The position numbers and the translations under genes were made by a program. Of a stretch of 64,000 nt of DNA, positions 16,390 to 25,088 are shown one piece after another. The DNA is from UBA11051 sp964390495. Its GTDB lineage: Bacteria; Armatimonadota; Zipacnadia; Zipacnadales; UBA11051. The stretch is taken from contig CAYMIN010000004.1 of assembly GCA_964390495.1 (NCBI GenBank), forward strand, positions 115,992 to 179,991, in the 5' to 3' direction. Each line of letters opens with the position of its first letter. Position 1 is the stretch's first letter. The notes under the pieces are model-generated. The model saw nothing but the letters and a program-made list of their open reading frames with translations, did not search any database and was not told the DNA's origin.

Positions 16390-17652
16390 GTGCAAGACCA
16401 GGACAGAATACAATCCACTAGCGAACTGGAGCGGGTGGTGCAGGAAGTCGTCGCCACTACGCCCGTGACCGATATTCATACGCATCTCTACGACGCGCGG
16501 TTTGGCGAACTGCTGGCATGGGGTGTGGACGAGCTTCTGACGTATCACTATCTGATCGCCGAGGTGCTGCGCGCCGAGTTCGGCCGCACCAGCCCCGAAG
16601 AGTTCTATGCCATGTCGAAGCAGGAACAAGCTGACCTGATCTGGCAGCGACTGTATCTTGACAACAGCCCGATTTCCGAGGCCTGCCGCGGACCGGTTAC
16701 AGTGCTGGGAGCACTGGGGCTGGAGGTGGCCGGCCGCGACCTCGACGAAATGCGGGAATACTTCGCCGCCAAGACGCCCGAGGAATACATAGACGAGGTC
16801 TTCGAGCTAGCCGATGTCAAAGAGGTCGTTATGACCAACGACCCCTTTGACGAACTGGAGGTGCCGGTGTGGGAGACTGACGGTGCCCGCGATCCGCGCT
16901 TCAAGGCCGCGCTGCGCCTCGACGAGCTGGTGAATCACTGGGAGCAAACTCAGCCGCTACTGGCGGCCCGGGGCTATGAGGTTGCCGCCGATCTTTCGGG
17001 CAAGAGCGCCGCTGAGATCATGCGCTTCCTGGCCGACTGGCGTGGGATACTGAGCCCGGTCTATATGGCCGTTTCGCTGCCCCCTGATTTCGCCTTCCCG
17101 GCTGATAACTCCCAGGCCAGAGTCATAGAGCAGGCAGTCTTGCCCTTCGCAGCTAAGGAAGACCTGCCCTTTGCCATGATGATCGGGGTCACCCGCGGGA
17201 TCAATCCGCGCCTGCAGATGGCCGGTGATGGGATCGCGGGCAAAGCCGACATCAAGGTCGTCGAGCACCTGTGCGCCAACTATGATGATGTGAAGTTCCT
17301 GGTGACGATGCTGTCACGGGAGAATCAGCATGAGCTGTGTGCGGCGGCGCGCAAGTTCCCCAACCTGATGCCTTTCGGCTGCTGGTGGTTCCTCAACGAC
17401 CCCAGCCTGATAGATGAAATAACCCGTATGCGCATCGAGCTGTTGGGCCTGAGCTTCGTGCCGCAGCATTCCGACGCGCGGATTGTGGATCAGCTTATCT
17501 ACAAGTGGGCGCACTTCCGCAACATTTTGGCGAAGATCCTGGTGGAGAAGTACGGTGATGCGATGCGCTCGGGCTGGACAGCGAGCCGGGCGGAAATAGA
17601 GCGGGATGTGGCGGGGCTGTACAGCGACAATTTCTGGGAGTTCGTGAGCTAA
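16390..17652 (+). CDS. Glucuronate isomerase (UxaC)-like amidohydrolase-fold protein
   Basis: A 420-residue cytoplasmic protein resembling uronate isomerase UxaC. The N-terminal 'VTDIHTHLYD' supplies an HxH metal motif, followed by 'LLTYHYLIAEVLRAE', which parallels the UxaC 'DHYKWRAMR' region. The C-terminus ('FGCWWFLNDP', 'PQHSDAR', 'HFRNILAKIL') fits the UxaC end, where a SDSR-type motif and a late helix close the barrel. UxaC interconverts glucuronate and fructuronate. The GTG start is supported by AAGGAGG at 16377-16383, six nt upstream. It begins a plus-strand run reaching the second URO-D-like gene. A uronate isomerase would fit the lyase-like secreted proteins in the window; a divergent subfamily role is possible. 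Confidence 0.7.
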   Translation: MQDQDRIQSTSELERVVQEVVATTPVTDIHTHLYDARFGELLAWGVDELLTYHYLIAEVLRAEFGRTSPEEFYAMSKQEQADLIWQRLYLDNSPISEACRGPVTVLGALGLEVAGRDLDEMREYFAAKTPEEYIDEVFELADVKEVVMTNDPFDELEVPVWETDGARDPRFKAALRLDELVNHWEQTQPLLAARGYEVAADLSGKSAAEIMRFLADWRGILSPVYMAVSLPPDFAFPADNSQARVIEQAVLPFAAKEDLPFAMMIGVTRGINPRLQMAGDGIAGKADIKVVEHLCANYDDVKFLVTMLSRENQHELCAAARKFPNLMPFGCWWFLNDPSLIDEITRMRIELLGLSFVPQHSDARIVDQLIYKWAHFRNILAKILVEKYGDAMRSGWTASRAEIERDVAGLYSDNFWEFVS

Positions 17653-17671
17653 GGCGATAGAGGGCGAGAGT

Positions 17672-19687
17672 ATGGACAAAGCTGAGGCCGAAAAGCGGGC
17701 CGGTGAGTTGCGGGAGCAGATCAACTACCACAACTACCGCTACTATGTGCTCGACGATCCGGTGATCTCCGATGCCGAATATGACCGGCTGCTGGTGGAA
17801 CTGCAGGAGATCGAGGCGGCCTTCCCTGAGCTGGTGACGCCGGATTCGCCGACCCAACGCATCGGCGCTCCCCCCAAGCAGGAACTGGGCACGATTACCC
17901 ACCGGCTGCCGATGATGAGCCTGCAGAGCGCCTTCGACGAGCAGGCTGTACGCAACTTCGTCGAGAACTGCACCGCAGGCGCCGGCCAGGCGATCGAGTT
18001 CGCCGCCGAGCCCAAGTTCGACGGGCTGGCTGTGGAGCTCGTCTATGCAGATGGGGTGCTGACCGTCGCCTCCACGCGCGGCGATGGCATCACCGGCGAG
18101 GATGTGACAGAAAACGTCCGCACCATCAGCAGCGTGCCCCTGCGGCTGCTCGATAAGGAGGTTGAGGCACCGCCGCTGCTGGAGGTGCGCGGCGAGGTTT
18201 ATATGCGGCTGGCGGAGTTTGACAAGCTCAACCGGCGCAGACAGGCAGCGGACGAGCCGGCTTTCGCCAATCCCCGCAACGCCGCCGCCGGGTCGCTGCG
18301 GCAGCTTGACTCTAAGATCACGGCCCAGAGGCCGCTGGCCTTCTTCGCCTACGATATCGGCACCGTGACAGGCCGCGAGTTCGCCACTCACTGGGAAGTT
18401 CTGCAGACCCTGGGGCAATGGGGCTTCGTGGTCAATGAGCATATCCGGCTGTGCCAAGATGTCGAGGAGCTGCTGCAATACCATACTGAGATGCAGCAGA
18501 AGCGGGAGGCGCTGGACTACGAGATAGACGGTATCGTGCTGAAGGTGAACCAGCGATCGGCCCACGAGCGGCTGGGGGCGCGCTCGCGCAACCCGCGCTG
18601 GGCGCTGGCCTACAAGTTCCCGCCGCGCCAGGAAACCACCCGGGTGATAGCTATCGAGGCCAGCGTCGGGCGTCTCGGCGCGGTGACCCCCATCGCTATC
18701 GTTGAGCCGACCCAGATCGGCGGGGTGACGGTGCGGAACGTCAGCTTGCACAACCAGGATGAGGTGGACCGGGACGATGTGCGGATTGGCGATACCGTCA
18801 TCATCGAGCGCGCCGGTGATGTCATCCCCCACCTGGTGAAGGTGATAGGGGAGAAGCGTCCCTCCGGCACTAGTCCCTACAAGCTCCCGAAGCACTGTCC
18901 GGTCTGCGGGTCGGCAACGGTGCGTCCGGAGGGCGATGTGGTGGTGCGGTGTCCGAACTTCAATTGCGCGGCGCAGATTGAGGGGCGACTGGAGCATTTT
19001 GCGGCCCGAGGCGCGATGGATATCGAGGGCCTCGGTGAGAAGGTGGCCCGCCAGCTAGTTCGCGAAGGTCTGGTCGAGCGGCTGCCGGAGTTGTATCGCT
19101 TGACCGAACAGCAGCTTCTGGAGCTGGAGGGCTTTGCGGAAATATCTGCCGCTAACCTGCTGGCCGCCATCGAGGGCAGCAAGCAGACCACGCTGGCGCG
19201 CCTGCTGTACGGTCTGAGTATCCCCCATGTCGGGGCGCATGTGGCTGAGGTGCTGGCCTCGGCGTTCGGCACGATTGAGGCCTTACGGGGCGCTACGGTG
19301 GAGGGCCTGGAGGCGGTGAATGAGATCGGTCCTGAGATCGCCCAGAGCTTAGTGGGCTTTTTTGCCAATGAGGAGAATGCCCGGACCGTAGATGAGCTGT
19401 TGGAGGCCGGTCTCAGTATCGCCGCGCCTGAGCAGAAAGGCGAGGCCCTGGCCGGCCTGACCTTCGTCTTCACCGGGACGCTGGCGGGCTACACGCGGGA
19501 AGGTGCCCAGCGCGCAGTCGAGGAACTAGGTGGTCGCGCCGCCGGCTCGGTAAGCCAAAACACGGATTACCTTGTGGCCGGAGAGGCTACCGGGTCGAAG
19601 TATGATAAAGCACAGGCGCTCGGCATCACCATCTTGACTGAAGAGCAGTTCCTGGACCTGCTTGAAGGTGCAGAGGAAGGACGATAA
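17672..19687 (+). CDS. ligA: NAD-dependent DNA ligase
   Basis: A full-length 671-residue LigA. It has the N-terminal Ia domain ('INYHNYRYYVLDDPVISDAEYD'-type, here residues about 13-34), adenylation motif 'KFDG' with Lys115, OB fold, a four-cysteine zinc finger around residues 409-434 ('CPVCGSATV', 'CPNFNC'), helix-hairpin-helix repeats ('IEGLGEKVARQL', 'IPHVGAHVAEVLAS') and a C-terminal BRCT domain (about 595-671, 'GLTFVFTGTL'). It seals nicks during replication and repair using NAD+. Its length equals the usual 660-680. It starts 19 bp after the UxaC-like gene and ends 3 bp before the next gene, so it sits inside an operon. Confidence 0.97.
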   Translation: MDKAEAEKRAGELREQINYHNYRYYVLDDPVISDAEYDRLLVELQEIEAAFPELVTPDSPTQRIGAPPKQELGTITHRLPMMSLQSAFDEQAVRNFVENCTAGAGQAIEFAAEPKFDGLAVELVYADGVLTVASTRGDGITGEDVTENVRTISSVPLRLLDKEVEAPPLLEVRGEVYMRLAEFDKLNRRRQAADEPAFANPRNAAAGSLRQLDSKITAQRPLAFFAYDIGTVTGREFATHWEVLQTLGQWGFVVNEHIRLCQDVEELLQYHTEMQQKREALDYEIDGIVLKVNQRSAHERLGARSRNPRWALAYKFPPRQETTRVIAIEASVGRLGAVTPIAIVEPTQIGGVTVRNVSLHNQDEVDRDDVRIGDTVIIERAGDVIPHLVKVIGEKRPSGTSPYKLPKHCPVCGSATVRPEGDVVVRCPNFNCAAQIEGRLEHFAARGAMDIEGLGEKVARQLVREGLVERLPELYRLTEQQLLELEGFAEISAANLLAAIEGSKQTTLARLLYGLSIPHVGAHVAEVLASAFGTIEALRGATVEGLEAVNEIGPEIAQSLVGFFANEENARTVDELLEAGLSIAAPEQKGEALAGLTFVFTGTLAGYTREGAQRAVEELGGRAAGSVSQNTDYLVAGEATGSKYDKAQALGITILTEEQFLDLLEGAEEGR

Positions 19688-19690
19688 GCC

Positions 19691-21880
19691 ATGAAGCTTA
19701 CTCCAGTTCTCTCAGTGGCAGTGGCCGTTTTGCTGAGCATCACTGTGGCTGCGGCGGTGAGCGTGGATGTCGGGGTCCTTGATATTGAGAAGGTTGAGGG
19801 CAAGGGCTTCGGCGAGCGGGGTATCTACGAGCTGCTGAGCAAGCACCCGGATTTCAAGGCGCGGTGGATTACTGATCTGCAGCCGGAGACGCTGGGGAAG
19901 TTCCAGGTGGTGATGCTGGCCGACGTTCACGATGTCGGGAAGCTGGCAGAGGGATGGGAGCAGGCGTTGCGGGCCTACGTCGAGAGCGGCGGCGGCGTGG
20001 TGCTGACCCACGACTGCGCCGGCATCAAACCGGAGGAGCTTTTCCCTGAGGTTGATGGAGGCTGGGAGCGCCACATCGGCCAGCGGATTGCCTCATTCAC
20101 CAATCATCCCCTCACCTTCGGCCTCAGCGCTTTCGATACGGCTTTCGGTGACCACCGCGACCTGAAGCCGGGACCTGCTGGGCAGGTCGTCATCAAGTGC
20201 ATCGCCGATAAGCCCGTCGCTGTAGTAGGCAAAGTGGGGCAGGGCCGGGTCGTGCACCTGGGTCCCTGTATCGGCCTAAGTGCCGTCTCCGATGAGGGCG
20301 CGCCGCAGGGCATGGAGGCCAGGCTGATCCAGAACGCTTTGGCCTGGGCTGCGGGTACCAATCCCTGGCACCTGTCCGATTACGGGGAGATTACCGTCGG
20401 CATCCAGCCGACGCAGGATGCGGTCGAACAGCCGGCACCGATCACGGCCGCGGTCACGGTGAGTGTGAGGAAGGCGGAGATCGCCCTGCCGCTCAAGATC
20501 GCGCTTTACGACGAAGCCGGTAAGGAGGTCGCCAGCACCGCCGTGATCGTGCAGGGACGGAAGCAGCCGGGCCGCGACACTTATCTGCGCACGGAGGCGG
20601 AGGTGAAGCTGGCCACGCAGGGCCTGGCGGATGGTAGCTACGTGCTTGCCGCCGAGGGCGAGGACGTGCAGCCCGGAGAGGTGCAGGTGACACTACGCGG
20701 CCAGTTGATGGAAGCGGACCGCAAACGCACCGTCCTCGCCAGGCAAGCCCTGCAGAATACGGTATCCAAATTCGTCTTCAACCAGGGCTACGAGTTCGAC
20801 TATGACCGGAAAACGAAGGCCCCGGTTTTCTACCCGGAGAAGCTTGATGCGTACATGCAGCGCATCAAGGAAACCGGCTTCAACACTTACGACTACTTCC
20901 ACGGCATGATCTGGGATGAGGAAGCCTTCGGCTGCTTGGAGAAAGTGTTGGCAAGCGCCCAGCGGCATGGCCTGAAGGTATGGGCGACGCTCGGTCCCCC
21001 CAGCGGCCATGAGGAGATTGCCAGGTGGTCCAAGGAGAAGCGGCAGGACTACTACTTCACCACCGTCGAGCGCTTCGCCCAACTTTCCCTGCAATACCCG
21101 AATTTCGTCGCCTTCACGTGCGATGACTTCGACTACAACTACGGTTTCTTCAACCCCGAGATGATGGCCGAGATGGCCCAACGCTGGCGCAACATCAATC
21201 CCAACCTCTTCTTCCTGCCGCTGATTTACTACGGCGGCATCAGCGAGGAGTTCATGCGCACCCGCGGCCCCTACATAGACGGCGTGGTATTCCATTTCCG
21301 GGCTGGCAGCTATCCGCCCAACTACATTGACAACTATGACCCCAAGAGCTTCGAGATGTACGGCGATGTCCAACGCTACGAATTCAAGCGCATTCGCCAT
21401 ATCGTGGGCGACAAGCCGCTCATCGCCGGGCTGTACATCTGGTACTACCAGGGCGGCTGGGGAGTACTGACGCCTGACGAGAAGAACCCCACAGTCGAGC
21501 ATATCGTCCGGGATGCGGTACAGAAGTTCGAGATTGCGCATGATTATGCCATCGGTACGCGCATCTACGGCCTGGGCATAGACCATCCGGCTTACACGGG
21601 CATGGGCAAGCTGCAACTGGAGTGGGAGAAGGCGGGGATGGACTGGGGCCAGGCCGACATCTCGGACCCGCAAAAGGAAATCCGCAAGTACCGGGCAGCT
21701 CTGGAAAATCCCCCCTACTATGCAACACTACTCAACCGCAACACCGCCCTGTCGGAGTACCTGCGTCGCGATTTCGCCGTTCCGCACATGGACCTGCACT
21801 GGCGGCTGATGGAGGGCGAGTTCGATCCCGAAAAGGCGGTGGGGGATTTTTTTGCATCGAGGTCTCCCGCTCCAGCATGA
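19691..21880 (+). CDS. Secreted GATase/ThuA-like plus TIM-barrel-like protein, zero-frame part
   Basis: The zero-frame product is 729 residues. It has a signal peptide (about 1-22), a ThuA/class I glutamine-amidotransferase-like domain (about 25-225; 'VVMLADVHDVGKL', 'LRAYVESGGGVVLTHD', 'GQGRVVHLGP'), a beta-sandwich linker (about 235-345), and a TIM-barrel-like region (about 360-700; 'YDYFHGMIWDEEAF', 'FVAFTCDDFDYNYGFF'). Reading ends at a TGA only 25 nt after a run of seven T. A -1 shift at that run joins it to the next frame and would yield about 924 residues with a second GATase-like domain. It follows ligA by 3 bp. Function unknown; a glycan-active or surface role is plausible. Confidence 0.75.
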   Translation: MKLTPVLSVAVAVLLSITVAAAVSVDVGVLDIEKVEGKGFGERGIYELLSKHPDFKARWITDLQPETLGKFQVVMLADVHDVGKLAEGWEQALRAYVESGGGVVLTHDCAGIKPEELFPEVDGGWERHIGQRIASFTNHPLTFGLSAFDTAFGDHRDLKPGPAGQVVIKCIADKPVAVVGKVGQGRVVHLGPCIGLSAVSDEGAPQGMEARLIQNALAWAAGTNPWHLSDYGEITVGIQPTQDAVEQPAPITAAVTVSVRKAEIALPLKIALYDEAGKEVASTAVIVQGRKQPGRDTYLRTEAEVKLATQGLADGSYVLAAEGEDVQPGEVQVTLRGQLMEADRKRTVLARQALQNTVSKFVFNQGYEFDYDRKTKAPVFYPEKLDAYMQRIKETGFNTYDYFHGMIWDEEAFGCLEKVLASAQRHGLKVWATLGPPSGHEEIARWSKEKRQDYYFTTVERFAQLSLQYPNFVAFTCDDFDYNYGFFNPEMMAEMAQRWRNINPNLFFLPLIYYGGISEEFMRTRGPYIDGVVFHFRAGSYPPNYIDNYDPKSFEMYGDVQRYEFKRIRHIVGDKPLIAGLYIWYYQGGWGVLTPDEKNPTVEHIVRDAVQKFEIAHDYAIGTRIYGLGIDHPAYTGMGKLQLEWEKAGMDWGQADISDPQKEIRKYRAALENPPYYATLLNRNTALSEYLRRDFAVPHMDLHWRLMEGEFDPEKAVGDFFASRSPAPA

Positions 21881-21899
21881 GACGGGAATGGGGAGACTT
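21847..21899 (+). other. Candidate -1 ribosomal frameshift cassette
   Basis: In the zero frame, codons GAT TTT TTT give the slippery heptamer T-TTT-TTT (21847-21853). After a 6-nt spacer a stem of nine pairs follows, 21860-21868 with 21891-21899 (one G-U pair, 22-nt loop). A purine-rich AAAAGGCGGTGGGGG stretch lies just upstream (from 21832). A -1 slip reads ...GDFF-CIEVSRSS... and enters the downstream frame. The same frame change would follow if one T were missing from the assembly (8 T instead of 7). Confidence 0.55.
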
Positions 21900-22464
21900 G
21901 CTGCAGAAATATACCGAACTGGGCGGCACATTGATACTGGAGGAGGTCCCGGCCTGGGGCATTGATCTGACGGACGGCGGCGGCTTGCGCGAATGGGAGA
22001 AGCCGGTAGGCGATGCCTCGCCGGGCACCGTTCAGTTCGGCACGCTATCCGGCGTGCGGTTCCACTACCATCACCGCGGCGCGGTGACGAAGATCAGGGT
22101 CCTGCAGGCCCATCCGCTGACCGCCGGCCTGGAGCCGCTCAACGAATGGATCGAGATCCCCTACAAAGAGGGCGACAGCAACTACGGCTACCTGGCCTAT
22201 CCGGTGCTGGCGGAGGACGCGACGGTGCTCATCGAGGCCGAACATGAGGCCTGCCCGTATGACGGTGTGGCCTATGTGCGCAAGGGCAAGATCAACGGCG
22301 TGTACCCGCTGGTGACGATCAAGCAGGTGGGCAAGGGGACGGTCATCCGCCACTTCGCCCACGTTTCATTACCTACCACAATCGGCCAGGAGCGTTATGA
22401 GGCCTTCGCCAACAATCTGGCGGAATACGTGAAGAAGCTGTACAATGAGCAGGCCAAGCAATGA
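21877..22464 (+). CDS. C-terminal GATase/ThuA-like domain of the frameshifted protein
   Basis: This frame is open from before the T run to 22464. It encodes a second ThuA/GATase-like domain ('LLQKYTELGGTLILEEVPAWG', 'HPLTAGLEPLNEWIEIPY', 'YPLVTIKQVGKGTVIRHFAH'). The ATG at 21877 overlaps the zero-frame stop as ATGA, so reinitiation could give a separate 195-residue chain. That chain would lack the first beta strand of the domain (CIEVSRSS) and any signal peptide. I therefore think it is normally read as a continuation of the upstream gene from 21853 by -1 frameshifting, or that the assembly has a 1-base error in the T run. Confidence 0.65.
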   Translation: MRREWGDLLQKYTELGGTLILEEVPAWGIDLTDGGGLREWEKPVGDASPGTVQFGTLSGVRFHYHHRGAVTKIRVLQAHPLTAGLEPLNEWIEIPYKEGDSNYGYLAYPVLAEDATVLIEAEHEACPYDGVAYVRKGKINGVYPLVTIKQVGKGTVIRHFAHVSLPTTIGQERYEAFANNLAEYVKKLYNEQAKQ

Positions 22465-22488
22465 AGCCCCAAGCAAAAGGTGACGTAA

Positions 22489-23343
22489 ATGGTTGACGAA
22501 GCTGCTAAAGTGGCACTGATCCAGTTCCCCGGCTCCAACTGCGAGTGGGAGACCAAACGGGCCGCCGAGGCCGCCGGCATTAGCTGCGATGTGTTCCGCT
22601 GGAACCGGCCGGCCGAGATGCTTTGCGAGTACGACGGCTATATCATCGGCGGCGGCTTCTCATATCAGGACCGCGTGCGGTCGGGGGTTATCGCCGCCAA
22701 GGAGCCGATTGTCAAGACGGTATTCGACGAGGTTACCGAGCGCGGCAAGCCGCTTATCGGCATCTGCAATGGCGCGCAGGTGATGGTGGAGTCAGGGCTG
22801 GTGCCGGGGCTTGAGGTGGGCCGGGTGCAGATGGCGCTGGCTCCCAATGCCCCGGACCCGTCCGGCCGCATCGCCCAGTTCTGCTGCCGCTGGGTCTATC
22901 TCAAGCAGGCTTGCGAGCCGAACCGCTGCGCCTTTACCGGCCACTACCAGGCCGGCGAGGTGATCCCCATTCCCATCGCCCACGGCGAGGGCCGCTTTAC
23001 CACCAAAGACCCCGAAGTCATCGCGGCCCTGCGCGAAAATGACCAGATCGTGTTCCAGTACTGTGACGCCGACGGCAATATTGACGAGAGCCGCGAGGTC
23101 TGCCCCAACGGGGCGATGGCCAACATGGCCGGCATCTGCAACCCGGAGGGCAATGCGCTGGCGATGATGCCGCACCCCGAGCGGGCCAGCTTCCTGCGCC
23201 AGATACCCTACGAGACCGCCGGCCAATGGGGCGAGAGGAAGGTCGCGGCCTACGGTGATGTCGAGGCCCAAAACGCTCCCGGTCCGGGTCTGGCGGTGTT
23301 TGTCTCGATGCTGGAAGCCCTCAAAGCGCGCGTGCCCGTCTAG
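22489..23343 (+). CDS. purQ: Phosphoribosylformylglycinamidine synthase subunit PurQ
   Basis: A 284-residue class I glutamine amidotransferase of the PurQ type. 'VALIQFPGSNCEWET' at the N-terminus and 'GICNGAQVMVESGLVPG' (nucleophile Cys93) are PurQ hallmarks, and 'MMPHPERASF' near residue 230 supplies the catalytic His-x-Glu. With PurL and PurS it makes formylglycinamidine ribonucleotide in purine synthesis. It is longer than the roughly 225-residue Bacillus form. No purS, purL or other pur gene is next to it; the neighbours are a secreted protein and a URO-D-like gene. AAGGTG six nt before the ATG supports the start. Confidence 0.92.
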   Translation: MVDEAAKVALIQFPGSNCEWETKRAAEAAGISCDVFRWNRPAEMLCEYDGYIIGGGFSYQDRVRSGVIAAKEPIVKTVFDEVTERGKPLIGICNGAQVMVESGLVPGLEVGRVQMALAPNAPDPSGRIAQFCCRWVYLKQACEPNRCAFTGHYQAGEVIPIPIAHGEGRFTTKDPEVIAALRENDQIVFQYCDADGNIDESREVCPNGAMANMAGICNPEGNALAMMPHPERASFLRQIPYETAGQWGERKVAAYGDVEAQNAPGPGLAVFVSMLEALKARVPV

Positions 23344-23376
23344 CAGCTTCGATTATCTAATCTGGAGGTAGTACGA

Positions 23377-24372
23377 ATGGCCGGGCAGCGCAAAAGCGTC
23401 CCCTGGGCGCTCGCGATTCCGCCTGAGGTTAATTGCGAATACTGCGGCGTGAAGATGAGCGACTACCACGCCGACCCGCAAGTGATGATGGAGGTGCAGC
23501 TCGAAGGCCCGCGCTTGCTGCATGAGAAGTTCGGCCTGCCCCTGCGCCGCAGTGTCTCCCCGGATTTCACGGCCTATGCTGAAGGTACGGTCCTCGGCGT
23601 GGAATTGGAGTTCCAGGACTATCACGCCCCCTCCCCCAAAGGCCACGTAATCAAGACTCGGGAACAGATGGCCGCCCTGCGGGTGCCGGAGGACTATAGG
23701 AACGCCGGCTTGGTCCCGCGCATGATCGAGTTCTACGAGTATATGAAGGCCCATGCGCCGGAGGACGTGACGGTCGGCTTCGGGCTGGGCACCGAAGGGG
23801 TCTTCACCACCGCGGTGGTGTTGCGGGGCAATGACCTGTTCCTGGATATATACGATGAGCCGGAGCTGGCCCACCAGTTCCTCCAGACCGTCACCGACAA
23901 CTCAATCAGGGGGCGGGAACTGGCCTTCGAGATTACCGGCACCCAGCCCGGCGACACGGTGGGCTATGCCGATGACTACGGGGGGATGCTGCCACCGGAT
24001 GACTACGTGGAGTTCGTCATCCCGTACCTGGTGCAGATCGCCGAGCACTTCGGGGCGACGCGCCGCACCATTCACAGTGAGCTGCTGCGCCGCGAGCACC
24101 TGAAGATACTACAGGATTACGGTTGGGAGTACATAGATGTCGGCACCGATCCGTATGTGACGGTGAAGGACTGCGTCGAGGTGCTGGACATTGACTTCCT
24201 GGTGCAGATGAAGACTTCGGACGAGATCCTGCTGGCGACGCCGGAACAGATCAAACAGACTTACCGGCAGATGGTGGCCGACGGTGCGCAGCGGATGGTC
24301 GGAGAGCTCTGCCCGGGCATGGCGGAGGAGAAGGTCTGGGCCCTCATCGAGGTCGCCAAGGAGTTTGAGTAG
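23377..24372 (+). CDS. URO-D superfamily protein
   Basis: A 331-residue protein of the uroporphyrinogen decarboxylase superfamily, recognised by the overall pattern 'MIEFYEYMKAHAPEDV', 'DIYDEPELAHQFLQTVTDN', 'YADDYGGMLPPDDYVEFVIPYL' and the repeat-barrel ending 'LLATPEQIKQTYRQMVADG'. It lacks the HxC...C zinc set of the methylcobamide methyltransferases; 'TIHSELLRREHL' stands in that place. A GGAGGT ribosome site eight nt upstream supports the ATG. It ends the plus-strand run that starts at 16390. Not a heme-pathway enzyme by any visible motif; substrate unknown. Confidence 0.75.
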   Translation: MAGQRKSVPWALAIPPEVNCEYCGVKMSDYHADPQVMMEVQLEGPRLLHEKFGLPLRRSVSPDFTAYAEGTVLGVELEFQDYHAPSPKGHVIKTREQMAALRVPEDYRNAGLVPRMIEFYEYMKAHAPEDVTVGFGLGTEGVFTTAVVLRGNDLFLDIYDEPELAHQFLQTVTDNSIRGRELAFEITGTQPGDTVGYADDYGGMLPPDDYVEFVIPYLVQIAEHFGATRRTIHSELLRREHLKILQDYGWEYIDVGTDPYVTVKDCVEVLDIDFLVQMKTSDEILLATPEQIKQTYRQMVADGAQRMVGELCPGMAEEKVWALIEVAKEFE

Positions 24373-24466
24373 CTCGCATTCGGGCCGGCTCCGGGACCGC
24401 CTCAAGACGCCTCGCGAGATCACGATACCCGCTTGGGGTCTTGCCTGCAGCCGGTGGTAGAACGGC

Positions 24467-24865
24467 CTAGTCCGCTTCCGTAGTCTCCTCGAGGTTCTCT
24501 ACCAGTTTCTCAAGTCGCTCAACCAGGGCATTGACATCATGGTGGTCGAAATCCTCGGGGAATCTGCCGAACGGCTCCTTCTCGGCATCACTCAGCGGCA
24601 CGAGACTCTCGACCTGGCGGCGGTACTGATCGGTCATATCGGTGGGTATGCCATGGGGCCACATGTAGCGAAAGGGCAGGCGCAGGCCATCTACCAGGCC
24701 CTGAAAAACCGGCACATCATCACCATCAAGCTGCTGATACAACGAGTATCCAAGAGTGGTCTGACGCCGTTCCAGACCCATTTCATGGGCAGCCTGCCAC
24801 AGCTCCCAGTGGATGAACCAGGTCTTATTGTCCAAGGCCTTGTCCCGGAACTCCTTCGTCGTCAT
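24467..24865 (-). CDS. Unknown 132-residue protein
   Basis: I do not recognise this protein. It is acidic, with no signal peptide or membrane segment, has an aromatic, His-rich N-terminal half ('NKTWFIHWELWQAAHEMG', 'FRYMWPHGIP') and a C-terminal amphipathic helix ('VNALVERLEKLVENLEE') that could form a coiled coil. I place the start at ATG 24865 (MTTKEFRDKA) with GAGGAG about ten nt upstream, rather than at in-frame codons further up. It stands alone on the minus strand, convergent to the URO-D-like gene, behind one of the best promoters in the window (24918-24946), which argues that it is real and expressed. Confidence 0.6.
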   Translation of the reverse strand: MTTKEFRDKALDNKTWFIHWELWQAAHEMGLERRQTTLGYSLYQQLDGDDVPVFQGLVDGLRLPFRYMWPHGIPTDMTDQYRRQVESLVPLSDAEKEPFGRFPEDFDHHDVNALVERLEKLVENLEETTEAD

Positions 24866-24917
24866 CAAGCGACATCTCCTCGGTATGCTACAAAAGTACG
24901 CAATAACCACTCAATAT

Positions 24918-24946
24918 ATTATATCATGTTTTGTTTACGTTGTAAA
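24918..24946 (-). promoter_or_regulatory. Strong sigma70-type promoter with extended -10
   Basis: The minus strand reads TTTACA (24946-24941), a 17-nt spacer and TATAAT (24923-24918), with TG one base before the -10 (TGATATAAT). Five of six and six of six bases match. It lies in an AT-rich island (about 24900-24960) within GC-rich DNA. Transcription would start near 24911, giving a leader of about 46 nt to the 132-residue gene. Confidence 0.75.
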
Positions 24947-25088
24947 ATCGCGGTGTCAATCACCACACTCAGTTCCGCCAGCTAGATGGGATGCGCGGCT
25001 CGGTAGGAGGAAGGACAAGGCTGCGTGGCGAAATCAGGCTTCAGCAGACCATGGGTCACTGATTCTGGGCGGAGGTAAGCGATAAACC

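Noticed and set aside
17495..18997. 500-codon open frame on the minus strand over ligA
   Set aside because: It is antisense to a certain ligA, has no recognisable domain, and arises from GC-rich codon bias.
21877..22464. Independent gene starting at the ATGA overlap
   Set aside because: The start would remove the first strand of the domain and leave no export signal; joining by -1 shift or a missing T is more economical. I kept it as the C-terminal part.
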